From positions 2,482,001 to 2,546,000 of the forward strand of contig JAJEKV010000034.1 in NCBI GenBank assembly GCA_021234155.1: a stretch of 64,000 nucleotides of DNA. Direction: 5' to 3'. The stretch comes from Isoetes taiwanensis (lineage: Eukaryota > Streptophyta > Lycopodiopsida > Isoetales > Isoetaceae). The position numbers and the translations under genes were made by a program. The notes below the pieces were generated by a model, which made no database searches, was not told the DNA's origin, and was given only the letters and a program-made list of their open reading frames with translations. Shown here piece by piece: positions 9,950 to 20,199 of this stretch (position 1 is the stretch's first letter; every line of letters starts with the position of its first letter).

Positions 9950-12900
9950 TCAGGAAATAAAATCCCTGTTGGCAGAACGAGAAGGAAATGGGCAGGACCA
10001 GAAGGTCCAGCAACTACAAGCACTAGCACAACCCAAAAGGAAACACTACTCCTAAAGCAAAAGCTCTGGAGCTTATAATCCAAGAACCGAAGCTCGTACA
10101 ATGGAAATTAGGGAACGCAGTAATATAAAAAGCAAGTAAGCTACAAGGACAAAGGGTAGGCAAAGGGATCTAATTACTCCAAAGCAGTAAAGCAATTCCT
10201 GAATTCAACCCCAAAGGAGAAAAGACAAGAATGCATAGAAAAATAATTGTGCTTTAGTTGTTTCCAGCCGGGGCACAGAACTCGCAACTGCCCCTTTGTC
10301 ATGAATGCGGCTCTTGCAAAGTTAGGAGGATGGGAGACTCCACTAGAGGACGATGGCGAGGAAGCTCGTGACAACATCTAGGGTGAGTGTCACATACTTG
10401 CTGCCATTGATATGGAGAATCAACATTCGAAAACTTTCGGGGAATCCTTGTAAGCCTCCGGACAGATTTGAAATTTAGCTTGTTACCTTGAACAACAGGA
10501 AATCTGATGGTTTAATTAAAAAAAACTTCCAAACCAGGCGGATAATGCTGAAAATCAGTACCAGATCATATCCACCATTGGTAAAATAGTGATCAAGTCA
10601 TTTATAGTCTTATGGATATGAAAAGTACCCATAACTTTGCTTCGCCAAGGATGGTCGAAATGCTTAAGTTGAAGACCCTAAAGTCCAAACCCAGACCAGT
10701 AGTTTTGGCAAGTGGGGCAATCAGGCACACAACAAGCAAGAGGGTGAATTTCAACGTAGACTTGTCAGGCGTCAACATTGGAATAGGAGAAAAAATAATG
10801 AACATAGGGAAATATGACCTCATCTGAGCAAAAGCAGTGGTCGATTGCGGGAAGCAAAAAGTAATCTTGACGATACCAAACGGCAAGATCATTGAGATAG
10901 CAGGTAAAGTGGTCACAATCGTGAATTACTTAAATGCATTTAAGTAAGAAATTACTTAAATGCATTAAGAAAGAGGAGGTAGCGTATATCTTTAAATTGG
11001 AGCTCTCAGATGAGGAGGCACGGGAAGATAAGGAAGACAAAACCTTGAGCAAGCTGCCCAACCAAGTGGCCAAACTAATAAAAGAGTTTCATGACTTATT
11101 CGCATATGAGATCAAGGAACTTCCTCCTTACAGAGGAGTAGAATGTGAGATAGCACTTGAACCAGGTACAAAGCCCACGAGTAAGGCATCATACAGAATG
11201 ATAGCCCATGAACTAACAGAGCTTAAGAAGTAGTTACGAGAGTTGTTAGATCTAGGATTCATAAGACCTAATGCCTCCCCATTCGGATCATCTATCTTAT
11301 TCGTCAAGAAGAAAGATGGAAGCTTTGTGTATTGACTATCGCCAATTAAATACACAAACTATCAAGAACAAGTATGCCTTACCCAGAGCAAATGATTTGA
11401 TGGATCAACTCCAAAGTGCTAAGGTCTTCTCTAAAATAGATGTAAGGTCGGGTTATCACCAAATTAGGACAAAGGAAGAAGACATCCACAAGACGTCTTT
11501 CAGAATGAGGTCTGACCACTATGAATTCACAGTGATGCTATTCGGAGTGTCTAATGCCCCAACAACCTTCATGGGACTCATGACCGACATATTCCATGAC
11601 TTTCTTGACACCTTTGTCATCATATTCCTCGTTGACATCTTGGCATGCAAGACTCTGGAGGAGCATGCCCAACACTTAAGGAAGGTACTTGAGAAGCTAA
11701 GGAGGCATCAACTCTATGCGAAGCTATGCAAATCTCACTTCGCCACCATAAGGATAGACTATTTGGGACACTCCATATCAGCCGATGGGATATTTATAGA
11801 CTCCACAAAGATTCAGATAGTAATTAATAGTCAACACCAAAAAACATACACGAGGTGAGAAGCTTCTTTGGCTTAGAAGGTTATTACAGGACGTTTGTCA
11901 AAAACTTTGCCAAGATAGTAGCACCATTGAATGGCTTTACCAAAGTAGAAAAGGTCAAGAGATCGTCAGCACAAGAAGGTACAAGCAGGATTTGAGAAGT
12001 TAAAAGAAGCGTTGCCCACCGCCCCCATTTTAACATTGCCTAATCCAGAAAAGGATAAGCTGGTAGCAACCGACGCTAGCAAAATTGTGACCAGAACAGG
12101 GTTAATGCAGGAGAAAAGGGTTGTAGCATATGACTCTCAGAAAATGAATGGTGCCGAGACTCGCTACCCAACACACGATCAGGAGCTCCTAGCAGTTGTG
12201 AGAGCACTAAAGATTTGGAGACATTATTTGTTGGGAAGGAACTTCTAATTGGAAACCAACTACCAAAGTCTTCAATATATCTTCACCCAACCACATCTCA
12301 ACCTAAGACAGAGAAGATGGATGGAATTCCTAGAGGAGTATGACTTGACATAGTGTACAAGCCAAGAAAACTCAATGTGGTTGCGGACGTTCTCTCAAGG
12401 CACCCTTTGACAACAAGGGTACATTGCAATGCCATATCAACACTCACTAGTGAGTATGACAAGAAAATAGTAGAGACGCTACCAACAGGCAAGGATTTTC
12501 AGGATGTATGGGCAAGCCTTTGAAAGGAGGGTAGAATAGACAAAGAAAAAGAAACCTTCAAGCATTTCAAGAAGGAAGGTAACCTCCTCTATTATAAAAA
12601 TAAATTATATGTTCAAGAATTTTTGGGAGTGAAAAAGCTGATTCTTTATGACATGCATAATAACTCAAAAGTTGGCCATACGAGTTTCATGAAAACCTAA
12701 TTCAAGATAAGGAGTAGCCATTATTGACCGGGCATGAAGAAACAGATAGCAAGATACATCCGAGAGTGTCAGCTATATCGACAAACAAAGGCAGAGCAAC
12801 TTCGAATGCCAGGAGCACTTGAACCTGCGGCAATCCCAAATGCCCAAATGCCAAATGGCAGGTAATAAGCATAGACTTCATAACAAGGCTCCCAAGAACC

Positions 12901-13781
12901 GCAAGAGGAAAGGACACCTTAATGGTCATGGTCAACAAACTCTCAAAGATGGCATATTTCGTGCCTTGTCGAACCACCAACACAGCACTAGATACCGCCA
13001 TCCTCTTTACAAAGGAAATTTTCAAACTCCACGGTATGCCGAGGGAGAGAATCTCTGACAGGGAACCGAAGTTCATGAGTGCATTTTGGAAGACCTCTTC
13101 AACACAATCCAGATGAAGTTGTCCATGAGTACAGCTTATCATCCCCAAACAGATGGGTAGATAAAGCGCACCAATCGGATATTAGAAGACATGTTAAGAA
13201 ACCATGTCTAGGGCAAGTAGTCGAAATGGGCCGATATGCAACAACTAGTCGAAGAAGTTCGAGGATATCTTCTAGCAGCAAGAAGCCAACAGAAGAGCTT
13301 AATAGACAAGCACAAGACCGTAAGGGAGTTCCAAGAAGGGGACAATGTGTGGTTGAAGGTAAAAGTCAAACAAGTAAAGCTCCGCATCGACAATTGCAAG
13401 AAGCCTTTGCCACGATACGCTGGGCCATTTAAAATAGACCAAAGAGTGGGAAATCAATCCTACAAGTTAGATCTACTAGCGCACTTAAAAATCCATGGAG
13501 TTTTTCACGTAAGTCTTCTAAAAAATCCAGAAGAAGTATTGGACACATCAACATTACTTGAAATGACCAATAAACAACTTGAGATTATTCTAAAAGTTAG
13601 AAGAAGATCAAAGGTTCTCCAATACCTTGTCAAATGGATGCACTTATCTATGAAAGATGCTACGTGGATACTCCAATCAAATCTCAAGAAGCAGTACCCA
13701 CAATTCATGGAGCAATACAAAGGTCGACTCGTCACCGAAGTAGTCGACACCGAACCAATAGATGAGTGGAAGATAGATTAA
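9950..13781 (+). mobile_element. Decayed Ty3/gypsy chromovirus internal region
   Basis: Domains occur in gypsy order on the plus strand. A gag zinc knuckle CFSCFQPGHRTRNC is at about 10251-10292. Protease-region sequence with STHNF follows at about 10620-10830. Reverse transcriptase blocks ([22 protein letters not shown]) lie in 11271-11858. RNase H (ATDAS, HDQELLAVV) is at 12012-12248. Integrase is at about 12570-13330, and a C-terminal chromodomain (VLQYLVKWMHLSMKDATWI) at about 13590-13670. Stops and frameshifts separate the pieces. The catalytic YxDD is FLVD, and the protease DSG/DTG is lost. No 5' LTR is visible; gag starts abruptly near 9950. The chromodomain places it among chromoviruses, whose integration is usually directed to heterochromatin. 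Confidence 0.87.
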
Positions 13782-15322
13782 AGTCTACTTCCGATGAGAC
13801 GAAAGTAGATACCCTTGAGAGATAAGAGGTCATATAGGATCATGCATGATAAGCAAGCACCTCTAGTCTATGGCCATTACGAGGAAAAAGCCATCCACTA
13901 TGCCAAACGTGACGAAAGGTGTAGGCATTAATAATCATCATAGGCATGATGGCACGCTTATCTCCACGGCCACATAGTAATGCTTGCATTCATTTAGTTA
14001 AAATAATTGTAATTAAAAAGAGATTCCCTTAAAACCATCTTTACATTATATCATATATGCTAACATGGTGTTAACACTGCAGGCCAATAGAATGAGTAAT
14101 CGATAAGTGAGTTGCACCGCGGGTATTTGTGGCACATGAATGCACATTATGTGCTACAAGCAAAATTGACACAAATTAGAACTAAAATTTTCACGCTATC
14201 TCTCCTATATAATTGAGTGTCCAATTTCTGTTCTCCTTCATTTTGTTCCTTCAAAATTCTTAAAACATGGCACGTGTACTTGTGTGCATTTATTACTTAT
14301 AAAGCATTTATTGCAGCATTTATTGGGGCCACTTAATAACCTTCTTTGCATTCATTTTTGCATTCATTGATTATATAAAGCATTTATTGCGGTAACCTCG
14401 AATATTTCGTGATGTTGACGTGATTACATGACACGTGTACAGTGTGCATTCATTGATTGTAAAGCATTTATTGCAGCCATTAATAACCTCGAATATTGTG
14501 TGCATTCATTGATTATAAAGCATTTATTGCGGGCATTTATGAGCATTTATGGCGGAGGAAGATATGAGCATTACCATAGGATGACACGTTGCATTCATCG
14601 TATTTATGGCAGATTTGTGCACTTTGCATTTATTGCGGCCATTAATACACCTTGCATTTTTTTGTGGCCATTAATACGCTTTGAATTTATTGCGAATTAT
14701 CAAAGCACGACATGTGTGCACTTTGCATTTATTGTAGCCATTAATACCTTTTGCATTTATTGCGACCATTAATACGCTTTGCATTTATTGAGGCCATTAA
14801 TACGCTTTGCATTTATTGCGAGTTATCAAAGCACGACATGTGTGCACTCTGCATTTATTTGCCTATTAATACCCTTTGCATTTATTATGCCATTAATACG
14901 CTTTGCATTTATTGGAGTTATCAAAGCACGACATGTGTGCACTTTGCATTTATTGCGGCCATTAATACGCTTTGCATTTATTGCGAGTTATCAAAGCACG
15001 ACATGTGTGCACTTTGCATTTATTGCGGCCATTGGCAAATTTGTTAGAAGATATCAATCCCAATATATATAGAATCTTAATGATATCCATTTTAGGATAA
15101 TTATGGATATGAAATATATGATTACATGCGAGTTGCGATATAGGCACTTGGCATAAATATAGCCCTAGATTAGTCATGTGTGTCGATCATCCAACAAAAC
15201 TCCATCTTATAAATAGAAGGCCTTCTTATTGTCTCGACACATTGAGAGCACTTGAAGAGCTATTGTGAGCGCTTCTCTTCTGCTTCACTAATTGCATGCA
15301 AGGTAAATATTCTCCCATTTTG
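13782..15322 (+). mobile_element. Probable 3' LTR region of the gypsy element
   Basis: After the chromodomain stop there is no coding similarity. Near the right end, a TATA-like CTTATAAATAGAAGG (about 15209-15223) is followed by leader-like sequence, as expected for an LTR promoter. Without a second copy in the window I cannot fix the LTR ends. Confidence 0.45.
14425..15045. repeat. Compound tandem repeat in the gypsy 3' region
   Basis: Units of about 27 bp around TTGCATTTATTGCGGCC, with ATTAATACGC, alternate with a longer unit containing TTATCAAAGCACGACATG. That longer unit appears near 14695, 14821, 14916 and 14986, so its spacing varies (126, 95, 70 bp). Overlapping open frames here follow from the repeat and are not genes. 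Confidence 0.8.
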
Positions 15323-15486
15323 AATTAGAGTTAGAATGTAAGATCTTACGAAGTTGCTTCACATCAATCTAGAATCACTTGGCCATTGCAGAAGAGAATG
15401 TTGGACGTTAACTGGGGTCCAACTGCACCGTTTTGAAAAAGAGAAATGTTCGCGGCGGCCTTGGCCGCCGCGATAAATTTCTTGTA
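15323..15486 (+). mobile_element. SINE-like repeat, copy 1, with GC hairpin
   Basis: A 164-bp unit starts AATTAGAGTTAG and ends ATAAATTTCTTGTA. Near its 3' end are perfect 10-bp arms CGCGGCGGCC and GGCCGCCGCG around a TT loop, flanked by AAGAAAT and ATTTCTT. A B-box-like GGGGTCCAACTGC lies mid-unit. A second copy starts at 18428, with related copies at about 38190 and 32312. The SINE assignment rests on size, dispersal and the B-box-like segment. Confidence 0.6.
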
Positions 15487-15799
15487 TATATCAAAACATA
15501 TATAAACATACATCAACGTTATGAAGGGTATACGTGTCCTCTCCGCTGTCACTCTAACGTTTGGGTTCCGGCAGCGTTAGTTGAAAAAAAAGGGCAAGAA
15601 ATCGCAGCCGCACATCTGTCGCCTCTCTCGGCCTCCATCGCATGGTGTTGGTGTTGTTGCTTTAAGCGATGGCCAGGGGATCTATTTCAACCTAATCCAA
15701 TTGTGGCGTGGATGCTGTAAACCACGGCCATGTGAATCTGAGTGAGCCTGAGAGGTGGATCGATTCCAAGTCCTAGAATTTGAGTGAGGGGTTGTGGTG

Positions 15800-17740
15800 A
15801 TCAGAGGCCAGTCCGATGATGTTATAATCGGAATAAATTGGGGAAGTATTGCAACCCACAAACTTCCTCCTCAATCTGTCGTGAAGATGTTGCAGGATAG
15901 TCTTATTACAAGGGTAAAATTATTTGATGCATCGGGCATTGAGATTATGATCGCCATTGCAAATGATAAGGCTTGAACTTTTGCAGCAAGTAGGAGTTCA
16001 GTTGAAGCTTGGGTAGAAGAAAATGTTACTCGCCATGTTGCGAAGGGCGTAAATATCAAGTAATTACTTCTTCCTTTTTCCCTTGATCCTCTATAAAATG
16101 CTTAAATCGCTTATCCGAGCTAGAATGCTTAAGTTCTTCCAAATGACATACAGTTTAGCACTATTCTAGATGTGTCCTTGCTTTTTTCTCTGTTTGCTTT
16201 AGAATGGCTCTTGAACAATGATAACTATGTGAAATATATTTTGAATATACGTTTGTAGAACTGCTTTTCGAGTGAAATTTGATTCTTGATGCATCCATTT
16301 GAGATGAAGTATTTTATTTTACGTGAGAATTTCATCCCGATCTATGTTTTTAGGTTGCAAAGGAAGCAAGAGCATCCAAAGATTGTGATTAGATGTAAAC
16401 TTCAAGTATCTGTTGGCATAATTTTGACCATGTTAGTATGTCGGTCGTTGAGAATACTCCACCGCCTCCTATGCACAGTTTTTATTTAAGTTAAGAATAA
16501 AAGGAGATAGATTGTCTCATTATGCGTGTTCTAGATGCTTTAGGGTTTTGGGTTCTAGTGTGAGCTCTTAGAGATCGAACTTAGTCTTTGAGGTTTCATA
16601 TTTTGTCCGACAGATACTTGCTCTTGGAAACGAGCCATTTCTTAAAGCATACAATGGTACTTTTGAGAATGTGACGTTGCCGTTGAAGAATCTTAACAGA
16701 TAATCGAGAAAAGCTAACTTTGATAATCGGTGAAGGCCACGGTACTGCGGAATGCGATGTTTTACGCCAATGGTAAATCACGACGCCCTCTAGTGGCAAA
16801 TTCAGATCGATATCGTCCGCATGCGTGGCATTGTTGAAGAGTTGAATAGGCATGATGCACCGCTTGTAATAAACATCTACCCCTTTCTCACCGTAGCGGG
16901 ACCCTAACTTTCATGAGGAATTCGCATTCTTTGACGGTTCTCGCTAATGCCCGGTGGCCATGTCTACAACAATGTATTTGATGTTAACTTTGATCTTCCG
17001 GTGAATGCATTTGGCGGGAATCGGATTCCCTAACATAAGCATTCTTGTTGGTGAGGTTGGTTGGCCTACCGATGGCACATATGCCACCATACAAAATGCT
17101 CAAAGATTTAACCAAGAGCTCATAAAGCATGCTAGAAAGGGAACTCCTATGAGACCGGGAAATATGACAATATATTTGTTTGGCTCGATTGATGAAGATG
17201 CCAAAAGCATTCTTTCCGGAAATTTTGAAAGGCATTGGGGCATCTATTCCTTTGATGGCAAGAGCAAATACCCACTTGATTTATCGGGACAAGGGAATGG
17301 CGGCTTGATAAATGCCACGGATGTTAAGTACTTGCCATCTAGCCGGGTGTGTGATTAACAAGAGTGCCGTCTTTGTGAATCGACAAGAAGCATTGAATAT
17401 GCTTGCCAATATGCTGATTGCAATGCCCTAGTGGAGGGAGGATCATGCAACTTGATGATTTTGATAAGAGTTCCTATGCATTCAACAGCCTATTACCAAA
17501 TGTTGGTCAAGTTGATGGCGGTTGTGATTTTCAAGGTCTTGCTATGATTACTGACAAGGACCCTTCTCTGGCTGGTTGTTCCTTTAATATCCAGCTTGCA
17601 CTGAATACTTCATCTTCAGATGCTACATCTTTTCATCCTACATCATCTGAATCATCATTGGCAATCACGTACAGAAGTTTTATTCTTTTGTCGTATGCCT
17701 TTGCTTGCTGTGCCCTCATGTTGAGCTTTTAAACTCTCTC
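15800..17740 (+). pseudogene. Glucan endo-1,3-beta-glucosidase (GH17 with X8/CBM43) pseudogene
   Basis: The first part (15800-16061) matches the start of mature plant GH17 enzymes: IGINWGSIATHKLPPQSVV, then VKLFDASG and EIMIAIAND. A stop (TGA at about 15975) breaks it. After VNIK a plausible intron runs from 16062 to about 16612, and the sequence resumes at LALGNEPFLKAYNGTF, the usual intron position in this family. Frames break several times before [20 protein letters not shown] (17055 on) and the GIYSFDGK segment. A partial X8 domain follows (YAFNSLLPNVGQVDGGCDF, DPSLAGCSF). A hydrophobic end (to 17732) resembles a GPI-anchor signal. The live family hydrolyses callose at the cell wall and plasmodesmata. 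Kept introns mean it is a DNA-level duplicate, not a retrocopy. Confidence 0.85.
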
Positions 17741-18427
17741 ATATTTTTTGTATATCTACTGATTTGACTCATTATATCCTTACACATATGATGGTGCAGA
17801 CTTTTCTTTTGTATATGACACCACTCAAAAATAATATTAATGTTTCTGAAGGGCATAGTTGTCTTACAATCGACCTAATATACAACTCAAGCAAATACTT
17901 TTATCTCAAGCAAATACAACTCGTGTGGTGATTCAAGATTAAAGGCTTTGAGGGTAGTAAAATAGAGAAACCAAATGAAAAGAATTGAAGGGGGTCTTAG
18001 ATCGGATATCTATCTCTAAGTAGTGGAAACAGCACAAACAAAATAGTGTAGTGTGTGTTATAAGGATCTGGTTGCATAATCGTGGGGGAACATCCCCTTT
18101 TTAGGGGTGCTCACCTCTTCAACCATTAGTTAAGGCCATTTTCATTCCCTAGGTTTTATTTTATTTTTAGGGTTCAACAAAATTTATCTTTATCCCCACA
18201 ATACTCACATGGAACCACTTAGTTAACCTTTTTTGTATACTGGGTTATTTTGATATTTAACGTGCCTGGGGGTGACGGTTTTCTAGTGATGATGAGGCAT
18301 CTTCAGTTCTGCAAATTGATAATTCTACTTGATGTTTGATGTTTGTGGACACATGAACCTTCAATAACAAAAAGTATTGACCAACTTTTTAAAAGACTAA
18401 ACTAAATATTGTACTTTGTAATTTCTA
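17741..18427. other. Spacer without recognisable gene
   Basis: AT-rich sequence with no coding similarity on either strand. It separates the glucanase pseudogene from the second SINE-like copy. Confidence 0.4.
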
Positions 18428-18591
18428 AATTAGAGTTAGAATGTAAGATCTTATGAAGTTGCTTTCCATCAATCTAGAATCACTTGGCCATTGCAGAAGA
18501 GAATGTTGGACGTTAACTGAAGTCCAACTGCGCAGTTTTGAAAAAGAGAAATGTTCGCGGCGGCCTTGGCCGCCGCGATAAATTTCTTGTA
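18428..18591 (+). mobile_element. SINE-like repeat, copy 2
   Basis: A near-identical copy of 15323-15486 in the same orientation, with the same perfect GC hairpin and TTTCTTGTA end. TTGTAATT occurs on both sides and may be the target duplication. Confidence 0.62.
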
Positions 18592-18996
18592 ATTGTAATT
18601 GAGATGTAAACTTAAGGCGTTTTGATGACCATAAACATAATCTTAAAAAAAAATTGTTAATCGTAATGGTAACTTCATTGTAATAATTGCATGCATATAT
18701 CGAGTTCTGCAGGGATCATGTAGATTCCAAGGTGGGGAGAGACTCCTGATACTGCGGCAGCATCAATTCAGGTGGCGAGAATGTATACAATATTAAATAT
18801 ATTATACTGCCTCCATTGGAGTAGTGCACCCGACTGTCAATTTAGATATATAGAAGAGTCTCATTCTTGTCAAACAATTCCAGTCCAATGCCAGTCTTGA
18901 GCCTTCTAGCCATCTATCTCCTGTTCTTGCTTGCCTTTGAGCCATCGTATTCTTGATTCTTGATTATATATCAAATTTTACATATTCATTAAGTAT

Positions 18997-19130
18997 CTTC
19001 CATGCATTTTTCTTACGAGACCCTTCGGGGCAAGGGTTTTTAATCCTATATAATAATAAGCCAACTGTTGTTTGTTTGTTTGTTTGTTTGTTAGGGTCCC
19101 ATAAGGTCATTTGGTCGATAAAAGCCGATT
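18997..19130 (+). mobile_element. LINE 3'-end fragment
   Basis: It carries the family signature: a GACCCTTCGGGGCAAGGG-TTTTTAATCC stem-loop block, then GGGTCCCATAAGG and GTCGATAAAA. An internal (TTTG)n tract lies at about 19068-19092. No reverse transcriptase sequence remains. Confidence 0.6.
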
Positions 19131-19896
19131 CAAATCAGTTCATTTTAAGATACAGGAATAGTAAAACACCTGCAAAGAATGAATAGGCTCTTGAAGGCTA
19201 CCTTTGGCTAACTATATCTAGATGGAGATGTCGAGCTAGGGAGTTTTTATGTGCATGAAGATGCTTTTATATCATACACCAGGCTTTAGGATAGGTGTCT
19301 AGTAGTTGGGCTACCACTACAATGTAGCACTTTATTCAGCATTACATTGTGGACCCCGACAATGTAACACTTCATTCAACATTGAAGTTGGTAGCTTTCT
19401 TAAGATCTAGAATGTCTATAGAGAGTTAATCTCTCTAGTATATGTTTATATTTATCTGACGCCTTCTTTTATTATTTGTGAAAGGTTCCTCAACAATTAA
19501 AGGTTATCTGCTAGAGCAATTAATAAGTTCCCGTGCTTGGAGGAAACCTCTATGTCAACTGAAACACAAAAATTTCCACAAAAAAAGAGGGTGGGAAATA
19601 TGCACAAATGGTAAAGAACTTTGAGAAAGCAACAAAAAGGATAAAGTCCAATTTTCAGACCAACAGATACAAGATCTAAGCTACATGCAAGCAAAATAGA
19701 AATGAAGCATCAAAAATCAAAAGGGGGTTGGATTCCAAAAAACGGTGAGCCGAATATGCCATGCATAAAAATTATATGTTTATTATTATATGGAAATTAT
19801 TTTTTTTGCAATAACGTTGTGTGGCGTAGATGGTCAATTAGTTTGGTTTTCAACTTCAGTGCGTGAGTTCGAACTTGCCTTTTAACATTTTTTTAT

Positions 19897-20063
19897 TTGA
19901 AGGGGTATTCGATTTTTTATTTGAAGGGGTATTCGACTCACACAATGCTTTTTGGGTATATTTGACTCACATAATTTACGTGCGAATCTACAAGTCGAAT
20001 ACCCCATTTTTGGTATTCGACTTGCAATTTAGAAGACAATCTACGAGTCTAATACCCCATTGA
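19897..20063. repeat. Inverted-repeat cluster upstream of the topoisomerase gene
   Basis: TTGAAGGGGTATTCGA occurs at 19897 and 19921. Its inverse (GTCGAATACCCC) lies near 19993, a second direct copy of TGGTATTCGACTTG near 20011, and GTCTAATACCCC near 20047. The arrangement suggests a small MITE-like element or a foldback. It ends about 140 bp before the topoisomerase start codon. Confidence 0.55.
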
Positions 20064-20199
20064 AATCCAACCCATAATCGGGAAATGCACCGAACTTTTC
20101 TCCCCTTGAACCATTTGCGAATTTTGTCATGTAAAAAGTTCCCAAAAAATCTTGGCAGTTAAACCCTAGAGTTTTTAGTTCATCTGCTATGGCACGGCT

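Noticed and set aside
14428-15072. Three overlapping plus-strand open frames of 97-114 codons
   Set aside because: They are open in several frames at once because of the tandem repeat, and show no protein motif.
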